The notes under the pieces are model-generated. The model was not told the DNA's origin. It did not search any database and worked only from the letters and a program-made list of their open reading frames with translations. Below, in pieces: positions 32,703-44,745 of a DNA stretch of 64,000 bases. The stretch is from assembly GCA_047967505.1 (NCBI GenBank), contig CM106539.1. One strand, written 5' to 3'. Origin of the DNA: Dipteris shenzhenensis (lineage: Eukaryota > Polypodiophyta > Polypodiopsida > Gleicheniales). Both the position numbers and the translations under genes were made by a program. Position 1 is the first letter of the stretch. Every line of letters begins with the position of its first letter.

Positions 32703-32770
32703 TAATAGCCTAGTGGTAAGGAAGGATTTTTCCAACAAAGAGTCATGGGTTATATTCCTCATTTTGCATT
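32703..32770 (+). ncRNA. tRNA-like segment with A- and B-box-like motifs, possible SINE head
   Basis: TAGCCTAGTGGTAAGG fits the tRNA A box (TRGYNNARNGG). About 35 bp on, GGGTTATATTCC is close to the B box (GGTTCRANNCC). The combination 'AGTGGTAAGG ... AGTCATGGGTTxxATTCC' is what plant tRNA-derived SINEs show. It does not fold as a complete tRNA and no SINE tail is recognisable because poly-C and microsatellite DNA follows. Confidence 0.35.
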
Positions 32771-32954
32771 GTTGCTCCCCCCCCCCAAACCTGTTGCACA
32801 TGCAATAGGTTGCCCCCCCCCAAAAACTTGTTGCATGTGAGGTCGAGGTTAGGAGGTGTCCCCCCCCCCTCTCCAAGGAGAGAGAGAGAGAGAGAGAGTA
32901 CCCCCCCCTTTTCCCCAACCTATTACGCAATGGGTTGGGGAAAGGGGGGGGAGG

Positions 32955-32996
<42 letters not shown>

Positions 32997-33188
32997 TCCT
33001 CCCCCTCCTCCCTATGTCCACTTCTTCTCCCCTCCACCTCTAGCCTCTACCTGCTCCCCCACTCCACCACCTCCCCCCCTCCATCGCCTCCGCCTCCACA
33101 TCCACCTCCTCCCCTTACCCTCCTCTCCCTCTCCACCGCCCTAGACCATCCACCCCCTAATCTCTACCTCCCTACAACCAAAAACACC

Positions 33189-33236
<48 letters not shown>

Positions 33237-33350
33237 GAAAGAGAGTCAAAGGGGCGAGAGAGAGAGAGAGAGAGAGAGAGTGACAGAGAGACGCAAGAGG
33301 GAGAGAGAGGAGGGGAGAGGATATGAGGGACAGAGAGGAATGACACACAC

Positions 33351-33390
<40 letters not shown>

Positions 33391-33500
33391 CAAATGTAAG
33401 AGAGAGAGGAGAGGCGAAAGGGAGATAGAGAAGGTGGAGGGATATGAGGGAAAGGAGAGGAGGAAGAGAAGGAGGAGGAGGTTGTTGAGAGTGATGGAAG
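32771..33500. repeat. microsatellite cluster with palindromic CCTATTGC units
   Basis: This holds poly-C runs, two diverged units of the CCTATTGCA/TGCAATAGG palindrome (about 32,790-32,840 and 32,915-32,945) and (GA)n at 32,878-32,898. It also holds (CT)n at 32,959-32,993, (GA)n at 33,190-33,231 and 33,256-33,280, and (GT)n at 33,351-33,372 running into (GA)n to 33,390. The intervening CCTCCAC-rich and GGAGGAG-rich DNA is low-complexity. No gene. Confidence 0.9.
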
Positions 33501-33807
33501 AGAAGGAAGATTTGAAAATGAGGAGGAAGTAGGTATTTTATGGGAGGTGGGGAAAATTAGGTTTAATTCTATGGGAGGCAGAGGAAATTTAGGTTTAGGG
33601 TAGCTTTTTAGTTCGAATAAGTGTAAGTAGCATAACCTTCACCTTCATTCTTCGATAGTCTTCATTCTCTCATCATCTCAACCAATTGCACAAATTGGAG
33701 GATTTTTCAAAATATTGCAATATGTGAAATGCTTTCAGCCCTATTGCATCTGCAACAACATCCAACTATTAAGTTTTGTGTTTTTTATTTATATATCCAA
33801 TGAAGTC

Positions 33808-33810
<3 letters not shown>

Positions 33811-33844
<34 letters not shown>

Positions 33845-34271
33845 GCATTACCGATTTTGAGGAGGTGGAGGGAGGAGGGGGGGAGGAAGGGAGGATGGAT
33901 GGGAGCGGGGTATTGCCACAACCCCTCTCCCCAACCTATTGCATACACAATAGGTTGGGAGGGGGGGGGGCAGGAGGAGGGGCAAGGGGGAATTTCTTAC
34001 CTCCCCCCTTCCTCTAACCTATTGCAAATAGGTTTGCGGGGGGAAGGGAGGGAGGGATTGCTACCACCCCACACAATAGGTTTGTGGGGCAAGGGAGGGG
34101 GTGATTGCTACCACCCAAACCCCCCCCTCACCCACTCCCCCATCCAACCTATTGCATATGCAATAGAATGGGGGGGTTTCAACGAGGGAGGTGGGGCGGG
34201 GGGGAGAGCAATCCCTCCCCACCCTCTCTCCCAACCTATTGTGTACGCAATAGGTTAGGGAGGGAGGTAGC

Positions 34272-34354
<83 letters not shown>

Positions 34355-34385
34355 ACACCTGCACTCTCTCTCTTTCTCTCACACC

Positions 34386-34435
<50 letters not shown>
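33811..34435. repeat. CT microsatellites and palindromic AACCTATTGC units
   Basis: (CT)n lies at 33,811-33,839, 34,278-34,347 and 34,390-34,432. Between them are at least four hairpin units of the type CCCCAACCTATTG..CAATAGGTTGGGG at about 33,928-33,962, 34,012-34,032, 34,144-34,170 and 34,229-34,260. The chromovirus sequence starts directly after the last CT tract. Confidence 0.9.
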
Positions 34436-34599
34436 AGAAGATGTATTTTTACATCAAGAAGGTGTATATGTATACAATCTAGTCTTGTGCCGTTACAAGA
34501 TCCATCCATGGTACTATCCTTGCATGCAGGATGTGCCGAAAGAAAGAAAACTGATTTTTCAAAATCAGAAAAGAAAGAGTATCCCAAGGTTGAAAAGAA

Positions 34600-35382
34600 A
34601 GGGTTTCAGCCTTAGAAGCCGAGGGGTACTCAGTTTTCAAAGGCTTATAAAGGCAAATCTCTATTCACCCCTAAACAGATAGCTGAATTCCGTAGGGATG
34701 GGAAATGCTTCAAGTGCAGTAAAGAGGGGAATGTGGCTGCCCAGTGCCCAAAAAAGCCTTCAACTTTGAAGGGAAAAGAGGCAGAGAAGCCACGAGGACC
34801 GCAAAAGCCAATGGCAGGAGGAATTCCTGACATATTGGGTCATGTTTCAAACCCAGAAGGACGAGAATTGTTGCTATCATGGGGCAAAGTCAGAGACCAG
34901 CAAGTGCTAATTTTATTTGATCCAGGGGCTACTGATAATTCATATCAGAGGACCTAGCCCTGAGGCTGGGAATAAAGACAGAGGAGTTGGGCTGGGCTTT
35001 GGATGCCGATCAGATGTTCTGTGGGAATCCTGTGCCAGTCACTCCCTTGATAGGGAAGCTCCATCTTCATGAACAGAGTTATGTGGATCAGGAAGACTTC
35101 TTCATTTCTCCACTGAAACATCATGATGTAGTCTTGGGAATGCCTTGGTTTCATCGCAAGGCAGTAAAGTTGACGCTTCCTAAAAGAGTGCTGGAGTTTG
35201 TGCATAGGGGGAAAAATCAACGTTTAGTTGCCAGGAATAAAGGGGACACTATCCCCATTGTATCTGACGTTACATGTGGTAAAGCAATAAAGTCTGCAAT
35301 TTTTGCATACATGGTCTTTGTAAAAGAAAAAGAGAATGATATGCATGCTGAAATGAATGATGCAGACAAAGATAAGTTTTAG
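34600..35382 (+). pseudogene. chromovirus gag zinc knuckle and protease
   Basis: GKCFKCSKEGNVAAQCPKK is a CCHC knuckle in which the His is replaced by Asn. It is followed by Lys/Pro-rich sequence and the protease core VLILFDPGATDNS (D-P-G-A active site, as in plant chromoviruses). A frameshift near 34,950 moves to the frame LDADQMFCGNPVPVTPLIGK, then DVVLGMPWFHRKAVKL, the conserved C-terminal half of the protease. Loss of the knuckle His and the shift indicate decay. Confidence 0.85.
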
Positions 35383-36830
35383 TTTCTTGTAAACTTTAAA
35401 GATTGCTTTTCCGATGCTTTGCCAGGGGAGTTACCCCCAGAGAGACCAGAAGATCATCAGATAGAGTTAATGCCTGGTAGTGAGCCACCAAACAGACCAC
35501 TTTATAGAGTCAGTGCGACTCAGAGAGAGGAGATTATGGCTCAGGTACAGGACTTGCTGTCCAAAGGGCTGATTTAACCCAGCTCGTCTCCTTTTTGTTC
35601 CCCTGTATTGCTAGTACAGAAGAAAGATGGTTCATTCCATATGTGCGTCGATTACCGCGCACTGAACAAAATGACCATCAAGAATAGATTCCCTATTCCA
35701 TGCATTGATGATGTGCTGGATCAGTTAAATAGAGCTTCAGTTTTCAGCAGGATAGATTTAAAGAGTGGGTATCACCAAGTGAGGATACAGCCTTAGGATG
35801 TGCACAAGACAGCATTCCGCACTACATTCGGGTTGTATGAATACTTAGTGATGCCTTTTGGGTTGACAAATGCTCCAACCACATTCAATAGAATGATGGA
35901 TCGCATCTTCTGAAAGTACAGGCATTTCATGGGTACTTTCTTTGATGATATCCTAGTCTTTTCAAAGACAAAAGAAGAGCACAAGGAACATCTTGCTATA
36001 GTGTTTCAAGAGCTGAGAAATCATCAGCTCTATGCAAATAGCAAGAAAAGTGAATTCTTCTTGGAAGAAATCCATTATCTAGGGCATGTAATATCCAAGA
36101 ATGGGATACAGATGGTGGATCCAACAAAGATCCATGCCATTCATGAATGGCCAGAGCTAAAAACTATGCATCAAGTTTGAAGTTTCCTAGGCGTGTGTTC
36201 TTACTACAGAAGGTTTATCTGGCATTTTGCTGATATCGCAGCTCCATTACATGACCTTACTAAGAAAAATGCAGCCTTCACATGGGGAATATCACAGAAG
36301 AAAGCATTCAATACACTCAAGGAGAAGTTGACTACAGAGCCTATTCTTGTAGTCCCAGATCTTTATCAACCTTTTGATGTTGATTGCGATGCTTATGGAG
36401 AGTGTGTTGGGGCTGCATTACATCCGAATGGACATGTAGTAGCCTACAAGAGCCGAAGATTGCGTGATGCTGAAAGATATTTGAGAATTTATGAGAAAGA
36501 GTTATTGGCTGTAATTCATGCCATCCATACATGGAAGCACTATCTTTTGGGTGCAGATTTTACTGTTAAAACAAATCACCAAAGTTTGAGATACTTTTTG
36601 ACTCAGACTAAGCTTTCCGAGAAGCATATGAAATGGGAAAACATGCTGTCAATGTATCATTTTCATATTGTCCATACCCCAGGAATTTGGAACAGAGTGG
36701 CAGATGCCTTGTCCCGAAGACCCCAGGTCAATAATGTGACTATTGCTTATCATCAGGACCTGGAAGGCATGAGCGAGCAATATGCTAGTGATGCAGATTT
36801 TGGTGAGATTTTACAACAAATGTAAGAGGG
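35383..36830 (+). pseudogene. chromovirus reverse transcriptase and RNase H
   Basis: RT blocks: [71 protein letters not shown] and the catalytic FFDDILVFS (usual form YIDDILVFS), then LYANSKKSEFF. RNase H: FDVDCDAYGECVGAAL, RIYEKELLAVIHAIHTWKHY, FTVKTNHQSLRYF and RVADALSRR. Stops are at 35,575 (TAA), 35,794 (TAG), 35,911 (TGA) and 36,178 (TGA). Apart from these the frame is continuous, so the element decayed mainly by point mutation. Confidence 0.9.
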
Positions 36831-37760
36831 GCAATCCACTAGTCACTATTCCCTGAAAGATGGGTATCTAATGAAAGATGCTTGCCTATGCATCACCCAG
36901 GAGATAAGGAAAAAGATTTTGGAGGAATGCCATGCACCTCCCTATGTTGGACACAGAGGAATTACAGCAACAACTCTAGCACTAGAGGGGTATTTCTTTT
37001 GGCCAGGGATGCAGAAAGATATACATCAGTTTGTTACTAAATGCCTTACGTGTCAGAAAGTGAAGTATGACAGACAGAAGGCACTTGGCCTACTTCTGCC
37101 CCTTCCCATGCCTGAGGCACCATGGGAAAGTATTACAATGGACTTTATTTTTAATTTGCCAAGATCAAAGTTAGGGAATGATGGGATTTGGACTATCATT
37201 GATAGATTCAGCAAGCAAGCTCATTTCATTCCGGTTTGCAAAACCATAAAAGCAGATCATATGGCTAAGCTTTTCATGGCACAGAGCTTTAAGCATCATG
37301 ATATGCCTAAGTCCATTGTTAGTGATCGAGATCCCAGAATGACCATTCTATTCTGGAGAGCTTTATTTGATAACATGGGGATGAATTTGAATTTTTATTC
37401 TTCTTTCCATCCCTAGACAGATGGTCAAAGTGAAGTAGCAAATTCTACAGCATTAGATATGCTAAAATGCTACGTGGGTGACCAAGGTCCAGACTGGGAA
37501 AAGTACCTACCATTGGTAGAGTTTGCTTACAATAATACAGTGCACAGCTCTACAAGGAAAGCCCCCTTTGAGGTCATATATGGGAAGGTGATTTTGCCAC
37601 CTATATTGAGGACCAAAAATGAAATATTTGCAACTGATCAGTTTGTGAGAGACCTCCAGACAGCTTACATCCAAGTCCGGACAGCAATCGAAAGGTCTTA
37701 AGAGAAATATAAAAGAGCTGCAGATAAGCATAGGAGACAGTAGATCTCAAGGAAGGGGAT
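36831..37760 (+). pseudogene. chromovirus integrase
   Basis: The zinc-binding HHCC domain (HAPPYVGHRGIT, then CLTCQKVK) is followed by the catalytic core. The core contains TMDFIFNLP (first Asp), IVSDRDPRMT (second Asp) and DGQSEVANSTAL (Glu; the usual sequence is DGQTERVN). It ends with WEKYLPLVEFAYNNTVHSST and APFEVIYGK. TAG at 37,414-37,416 breaks the FHP-TDGQ motif where Gln is expected, and TAA at 37,699-37,701 lies in the linker. Confidence 0.9.
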
Positions 37761-38212
37761 TGGGTACTTTTGAAGTTTGAAAAAGCTAGGCTCTGCAAGT
37801 TTAAAGGCAAACCAAAAGTGTATGCAAAGTTATCTCCCATATACTATGGCCCTTTCAGGGTTATAGAAAGAATAAATGAAGTTGCATACAGGTTAGCATT
37901 GCCAGAGCATTGGAGAATTCACAATGCATTCCATGTGAGTCTTCTAAAGAAATTCCAAGGGCCAGAGCCTACAAAACCAGTATTAGACGATCCACCAAAA
38001 GTGGATGAGCTGGAGGAGGTCCTTCAACCAGAGTAGATTGTGTACCATACTGTACGCAAAGGCCCTCAGGGCAAGGAGTTTTATAGTTATCTTGTAAAAT
38101 TCAAGAATTATACGGCATTAGATGCCAAGTGGATGGACGAAGACATGTTATCCGACCATCCACAGCTTTTGGATGTTTACACGGAAGCTTTTCAATTGAG
38201 GTCAACTGAATA
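37760..38212 (+). pseudogene. integrase tail with chromodomain-like end
   Basis: The GPY/F module is visible as [20 protein letters not shown] and [19 protein letters not shown]. After TAG at 38,034 the frame continues IVYHTVRKGPQGKEFYSYL, VKFKNYTALDAKWMDEDML, the spacing of a plant chromovirus chromodomain, which guides integration into heterochromatin. The aromatic cage looks incomplete. Confidence 0.8.
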
Positions 38213-38227
38213 GAAGCTGAAGGGATG

Positions 38228-39570
38228 TCACCACAATGTAAATATCCTAAGTCAAAGTATAGTTGACCATTTATTTGATCATAATTAAAGATTTTTATAT
38301 GTCTTAATTATGGTCAAAGAGTTCTTTTAATGGTCAAAGGATTGACTACGGTCAAAGATACTTGACTCTAATTAAGTAAACCTGCTGACTTCGGTCAGGA
38401 AGACTTGGTTTATTACCAAGAGGGTTAACTGAGGTAAATCATAGAACTACGGAGTTGACTACGATCAGAGAGTGTTGGCTTCGGTCAACGAGACTTGGCA
38501 TGCACCAAGAGGATTAACCACGGTTAACCAAGATGTGCCAACTTCGGTTGGAGAGAATTGGCTATAATTAAGGCACCTCGACCCTTGGTCAAAGCTCCTT
38601 AATTATGATCAAGAGTGTTGACTCCGGTCAACCAGAGAATAAATATATATTTTTATATTTGTTTAGGTGTGCACATGTATTCAGTGGGGACGCCCACCGT
38701 GACTAGAATTAGTCCACAGTGTGTTATTTGCATGCAAAAGCGCTAACAATTAATGGGTGCCATGGTGGTGCTCTTTAATTAATTGTTGCAGGTACTAGGA
38801 AGAGTTATTTTTCCTTAGCGCTACAGAAGCCTAACAAGCATCTAGGAGGCAATTCGCGTGACCAAGTGCTTAGAAGACTCGAAAATGGCCCTTAGTGGCA
38901 TGTAATAGGACTTAGTCTAAATTTTAGACAAGTGGCATATTGCCAACTTTGAAATGAGCTTAAAGCTCTTGTAGAGTTGTCTGATACATGCCAAAAATCC
39001 AAAACATGAATCATTCATTGAACTCTTGTAACAGATTCTCTTCAAGAAATAAAATACCTTCGAGGGTCCAGCCCGCGACATGTTGTCCTGCGCCCTAGCA
39101 GTGTGTAGAGAGAGAGAGAGAGAGCTCTACTGAGTATTTCTGCGAGAGAGAGAGAGTGCTCTACTGAGTATTTCTATGGTAAATTCAGAGCGTGAGGATC
39201 TGTAGAGAGAGAGAGAGCTAGTATTGCATTAAAAAATCAAGAGCGGTGTATGTATGTAATAGGTGCCAAAGCACGAGGTCCTCATGTTTTGTCAGAACGT
39301 AAGGTCACGAGGATGCATACACAAAAAACAGAGTCACGGTCCATATGCAAAAATAGAGTCATGATCTATAACAATTCCGAGCCAGCAGAAGACTCCTCAA
39401 CGGTTGTGGCTAGCTGAAGAGTAACGCAAAGAGCCGTGGCGCTAAGTCTTCACTCTTGTACTGCAAGCAGTCTCACAAAGTAAGGCAAAGAGCTGTGGGA
39501 TTATCCAAAGCACCATGGGGCGTGTATACTAGGATACAGAGGAAATATTACTGAGTTGTTGGTTGCTACA
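38228..39570 (+). repeat. probable 3' LTR of the chromovirus
   Basis: GAAGCTGAAGGGA acts as a plausible polypurine tract just after the pol stop, and TGTCACCACAATG would be the LTR start. The region contains ~85-bp sub-repeats built on TTCGGTCA and GACTTGG (about 38,390 and 38,476), an AT-rich TATA-like run at 38,640-38,662, and GA repeats near 39,110-39,215 with GCTCTACTGAGTATTTCT twice. The 3' boundary is uncertain because there is no 5' LTR for comparison. Confidence 0.5.
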
Positions 39571-40200
39571 ACCAGTTGCTCCCTCCTATATCACCTCCAA
39601 ACCATTCGGGGTCATAGAGCTAGAAAGGAGAACCTCCTGATCATGAACAATGCACGAAGGAAGTGGAAGCTACCAGAGCTCATACCACAGATCTAGATAG
39701 CAAGGGAGTGGAGGCATCAAGTGAGGTTACTACTCAGCTTTATCAGGAGCAAAAACATAGATATGCAGTTACAAATGGCCCTCTATGAGACTCGCCTCTT
39801 TATGTTTGAAATTATAGCATCTCAACGTAGCTGTAGACTTGGCTTAATCATCCCAAATCCAATTTCAAAGATGCCACCTTTGGAGGAAAGCTATGTGAGA
39901 AGGAGGAGAAGTTAGCAATGTGAAGGGTTGGGGATTATATACGGGACAGGAAGTGGGGAAGAGCAAGATGGTGACGGTTTGGGAAAGGAGAGGACGGAAA
40001 CCTAAATCCCCAAAGCTAGAGCAATTGCAATCCCCTCTCCACCTCCCTTTTGAGATCTCGTTCACCCCAAAACTAGTAAGTCTCCCACCCTTAGCCATTA
40101 ATAAGGCATTATTAAGGAGTATGGATGGGATGTTCCATCATTGCCTATGTACCTTTGCATCTTATCCGTAGTTGTACCAAGGCATATTCCAGTGAAATAT
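39571..40200 (+). other. stretch after the chromovirus LTR, weakly coding-like
   Basis: Plus-strand frames such as EVEATRAHTTDLDSKGVEAS (about 39,660-39,715) and EEKLAM, then GDYIRDRKWGRARW (about 39,890-39,970) look protein-like but are broken by stops. No domain is recognised. It could be leader/gag sequence of another retroelement copy. Confidence 0.25.
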
Positions 40201-41740
40201 ATCAGCAGTTTCTCATCAAGTGCTCCCTCATATTGTAAGTAAGCTCAATCCTTCAATCCCTCCTCTCCTCAATCCCTCTGACCACCATGTAAGCATGTAG
40301 GTGAGTGGGTAGTTACTAGACATACACCACTTCTCAATGTGTGTCATTAATTGCCTAGGACTAGCACTATAATTGAGGGCTTACTGGACTCTAAAAACTT
40401 TTAAGCCCATCGAATATGATGAGACTTACATGTAGCCATTTGAAGATTCCCAAAACTAGGTGATTAGTGCAAAAATCTTGATCATTCTCCTGCAATACCT
40501 TAGCGTAATGGGTAGTCACCATTGATCATAGCTTATGCTTCTACTCAGAGAGAGAAAAGCAAATGGATTCCTATGGATCATGATGTAGTGGACACAATAA
40601 AGATTTGATTTGATTCCTATGCTTTATTTGATTTGAAGTTATTTTGTAGATATTCTGATTTCTATTACTAAGTTAATGATTTTAAAGAAATTTACTTATT
40701 GCAATTGTCAGGATGCATCAAAATTGATCATTTAGGAACGTGCCAAGCACCGCTGCTAGAATATCTATGAGAAGTGAGTTCACAACCACAATGGGACATG
40801 CCTTACAATAATTATTATTTTCTTTTATAAATCAAAAAGTTAAAGATCAAGAAGTTATTGGAAAGGCACATGGATATAATACTATCTTTCAATGAATGGA
40901 AGCATTCATGTACATTGGCTAAAAAAATGATTTGATTGAATATACCAAGAAATTTTTTATACCACATTGGACATCTATATTTTGTTCTGTAAATTATCAT
41001 ATTAATTCTTTCAAAATGTATTACTGTAGGTTAATTGTTGTATTTAGTTAGCCATGAAAACTTTGAATTACTACATGAATCAGTGATGAAGAACAATAGG
41101 TTGTGCATGGATGAGAGTAGCTAGGTTGTTTGTGGGATCTTGTCAATGAGGTGTAGTAAGTCTTGAAAACAATTGATGGGGCATGGATTCCTTTAGAATG
41201 AATTTCTTTATTAGGTAGTAGGTTGTCTTTGGGATCTTGTGGATGAGGTATAGATGTATGTGTTGTGTTTGGGATTTTAAATCAATGGGTATATGGTCTT
41301 TGAAAATGTACTACTTTTAAAGATTATGTAGGTTCAATTAGATATGAGTCTTTATTTACTTAATAAATCCCAATGCTATCAAAATACACCTGGGTAAGAC
41401 AAATTAATATGTGTGGGTAAAAGCATGCTACGATGCATGTACTATTGGCAAGAATGTGGTAGTACTAAGTAGTGTGATATATGGAGGGATTTCTTGAATC
41501 GATGTGCACTAATATATTTATTGATTACAGAATCTTATGCACAAGATATTCTCACATACGCATTCTCATGCTCATACACACATTTTCATGCACTGCGTCT
41601 CCTCTCAGGTATTTCACTTTTGAACCTACACTCTATCACTTCCACGTTCAAACTTTTGAAATTCTGATTTCTAGCTTCCACTTTCAAACTTCTAAACTTC
41701 TGATTTCCACGTTGAATTTTCTTATAAGACATTGATGCAG
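40200..41740. other. AT-rich intergenic stretch
   Basis: About 1.5 kb with only short frames, no tandem structure and no recognised motif. ATGAATGG/AGTAGGTTGT-like words recur loosely around 41,100-41,300. Confidence 0.55.
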
Positions 41741-42007
41741 GTCACTCTCTCGTGAGTACTCTCTCTCTATTCGTTCTTCTCTTTTCCTCCATTCTCTATT
41801 CCTTCTTTGCTTTTCCTCCATTCTCTAAATGCTTTCCCCCCATAATTCAATATTCGGACCTGCATACGATTATCTTTTGCCATTCCTTCTGTTGACATGC
41901 AAACTTTCTGCTTTTGTTGTTGCTCTCTCTCTCTCTCTCTCTCTTTGTTGTTTTACTCTGTTTCATCTTAGTGTGAGTCCTAGTACTAAAATGTTACTCT
42001 CTTTGCA

Positions 42008-43231
42008 GTGCTGAAGATCGACATGTCTCCAAGGAAGCCCAAAGGCATCACACCTCCCGCCTTCAAGAAGCCCGATGTCCTTTCTCCAAGAAGAAACACT
42101 CCATCCAAGAAGTCTGCAACCAAAGAGAAGGAAAAGGCTACGGACAACAAAGTGGCTTCTATTCCGACTCCAACCAAAGAGAAGCCAAAAACTAAGGACA
42201 ACAAACCAATAGCAATTCCGATTGGAGTTAGTCTTGGATGGAGATTTTTCCTGAGAGCGAAGCCAAACTCATATTTGGAGTTGGACACCTGGATCCGAGA
42301 AATATAGCGAAACAATGACAAAGAGAGTCGGCGTGGCTTTCATATAGGTCGACTGAAGAAATCATTGCTGAATGATTTTATGAAGATTTACTATAGGATT
42401 TACAATTTGAAAACAGTCACGAACAATGAAGTTGGTACAATTTATCATGTCATTATGAACATGCATCTTACTATTTACTACACAAATTCACTTTGTCATA
42501 TGTCATGATGTGGATAGGTCTGCAAACAAGTTAGTATCCATGATTAGAAAAATCAGACAGCATCAAGACCAACCAAATTTCTAGACACGTATCATAGTGG
42601 AGCAGAAAGTGCGGGCATTCACTGCATCTACTCATGGAGTAGATGTGGATTATGATGACTTGGCCCAACATAGAGATGTGAATCTGTGCTCGGCTAGCTT
42701 GGACAACACGTGTATCAAGCATGAACATGATGTAGGCACGTCTACAGCAAAACAGGAGCTTGTAAGTTTACAGGATCAACAAAAGTTCAGCATGGAGTAA
42801 GAGGTGTACTGCATGAGTGGAAGTGTACAGTGTCAAAGGAGAATGCAAGATTACATGCAGATTTTGAGGCTTTTACTGCAACTGAGGGCGAAGCCCTCAC
42901 AAAAGTTGAATCAATTATATATACACTTAGCTGGGTGTGTAGTAAAGTAGACAATTTATTACATGGTAGTGTACTGCAGGACGAGTTCTTGAAGGATGTA
43001 GCAAAACTTTCAAGAGGAAGAAAAGATGCAGCAAAAGTAATATTTGAATTAGCAAAAAGGCAACGAATCAGCATTGAAGAGCACTACCAAGCAAGCTCAA
43101 GTTTTTTGAGCAACATGCAGCATCTAATTGAGAAGCTCCCAAGTCAGGGTCCCAGAGTTCTGAATCTAGCACCAACTCACCATCCCATAGGCTCTGCAAC
43201 AATGACTATGAACGTGAATATTGAATGGTGA
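42008..43231 (+). pseudogene. hypothetical plant gene fragments, basic N-terminal region and helical region
   Basis: TCTCTTTGCAG directly before 42,009 looks like a 3' splice site. Then follow MSPRKPKGITPPAFKKPDV, a Lys/Pro/Thr-rich disordered stretch with KATDNKVASIPTPTKEKPK, and LGWRFFLRAKPNSYLEL, ending at TAG 42,305-42,307. Further downstream there is a readable KVRAFTASTHGVDVDYDDLA, and at 42,830-43,231 a helical 133-residue frame (ADFEAFTATEGEALTKVESI, DAAKVIFELAKRQRISIEEH). These may be exons of one gene, possibly the same one that carries the FCP1-like domain at 49.5-51.6 kb. No domain is recognised here. Confidence 0.35.
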
Positions 43232-43559
43232 GATTCTTAACTTCCATGTACAAATCAATGTTTTAGTTTTTAGAGTTGGGTCTTCTTACAAGTAGTGTGT
43301 ACTTACCCTTTCAATAAATGTGCACATGTGTTTTCTATTGGCTTGGATTTTCTTAAGAAACTATTGACGTGCTTTCTACACCATGCTTACATACATACCA
43401 CATCATGTGTACAGCATTCCATTTTTATGAGAACTTGCAATGTATTCATCTGTCCTGCAATGTATTGGTGTCAAATGCTACCATGGGCTTTGACAAAGCA
43501 GGTATATTTCTTCACTCTTTTTTTCTTATTACTTATTACTCAATAGAGTAATATAATAT

Positions 43560-43988
43560 TGTACATGTTGAACATTTGAAGTCAGTTATTTAGTACTAAA
43601 TAGTACTGTTTATGTGATTTAGCAATATTTAGGATTTGGAACTATTTGGCGTTTAGCAATGTTTAACATTTTGTGCTATCTAGACTTTAGCAATTAGTAG
43701 TATTCAGCACTATTTAGCATTTAGTAGTATTCAGCACTATTTAGCATTCAGTAGTACTATTTAGCACTATCTAGCACTACTAGTACTGTGTGTTTCAGCA
43801 CTATTTAGCATTTAACACTAGTTGGCATTTAGTAGTATTTGTCATTTAGTACTATTCAACACTATTTAGCATTAAGTACTATTTCGCATTTAGGACTATT
43901 TAGCATTTAGTAATATTAGCACTACTTAGCATTTAGTACTAAAAGCATAAGCATTTAGTACTATTTAGCACTATCTACTAGCACAATC
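43560..43988. repeat. GCATTTAGTACTATT minisatellite, left part
   Basis: Diverged units of GCATTTAGTACTATTTAGCA and CTATCTAGCACTACTAGTAC repeat with a period of about 13-26 bp. The array continues at 48,471 on the other side of the copia element, so it was one array before that insertion. Confidence 0.9.
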
Positions 43989-44325
43989 TGTGAAGATAGT
44001 GGGAGAGAGGGAAGGAGTCTCACTTGCAGCTTTCTCACATATACAATGGGGGAATACACACACAGGTGGAGGCTGAAAATAGTTTTCCTCTTCTTAGTTG
44101 TGTAAGCCAAAAGAACTCTAGTACAAAGAAATAGAAGAACCCTATATGTGGGTCTCAAACCAAACTCAACTAACTAAGGTGGCATACTAACTGAGCCACA
44201 AACTAGAGTAGATAAGGATAGCTGTCATCCAGCTATTATTCATGGGTGGTGTACCAAATAAGTCAGTGACATAAATACACAACGGTCACCCTGGCATATC
44301 ACGAGTGGAGCTCGATATCTCAACA
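43989..44325 (-). repeat. copia 3' LTR
   Basis: 337 bp. It differs from the 5' LTR chiefly by lacking a 15-bp segment (CCGCATCTGCAGCTA, present near 48,390), plus a few substitutions. Confidence 0.95.
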
Positions 44326-44745
44326 CTCCCCCTCGAGCTCAATCCCAATCTCTTGCACACCAAGCAAGTCTCTGAACTTGCACAGCTTCTCTGTGCCCAA
44401 TGCCTTCGTGAATATGTCAGCAACCTGATCCTCTGTGCTGACATAAACTAGATCAATAAGACCTAGTAAAACCTTCTCCTGCACATAGTGATAATGCACC
44501 TCAATGTGCTTTGTTCTAGCATGATAGACTGGGTTATTTGCTAAGTGTATACTGCTCATGTTGTCACAATAGATGACAACTGGACCATCTGTAGACAGAT
44601 GCATATCATAAAGTAGCTTATGCAACCAAGCTATCTCACATGCAGCCATTGCTGCACCCCTGTACTCAGCCTCTGTGTTTGACAAGGCAACTGTAGGCTG
44701 TTTCTTGCTACTCCAGGTGACTGCAGCACTTCCAAAAGAGAACAC
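44320..44745 (-). pseudogene. copia RNase H
   Basis: SSKKQPTVALSNTEAEYRGA, VIYCDNMSSIHLANNPVYHA and RTKHIEVHYHYVQEKV show the copia RNase H core with its Glu and Asp residues. VADIFTKALGTEKL is the usual C-terminal end. A stop-interrupted frame connects it to the reverse transcriptase. Confidence 0.9.

Larger units (their letters stand above)
34436..39570 (+). mobile_element. Ty3/gypsy chromovirus, 5'-truncated
   Basis: A plus-strand retrotransposon with domains in chromovirus order: gag zinc knuckle (about 34.71 kb), protease, reverse transcriptase, RNase H, integrase and a C-terminal chromodomain-like region ending at TAG 38,210-38,212. The 5' LTR and most of gag are missing; the sequence starts at a CT microsatellite. 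A probable 3' LTR follows. At least seven in-frame stops and one frameshift inactivate it. Several of these stops lie where related elements have Gln or Arg. Confidence 0.9.

Noticed and set aside
32856-33399. Arg/Glu and Ser/Leu repeat frames
   Set aside because: Direct translations of (GA)n and (CT)n microsatellites.
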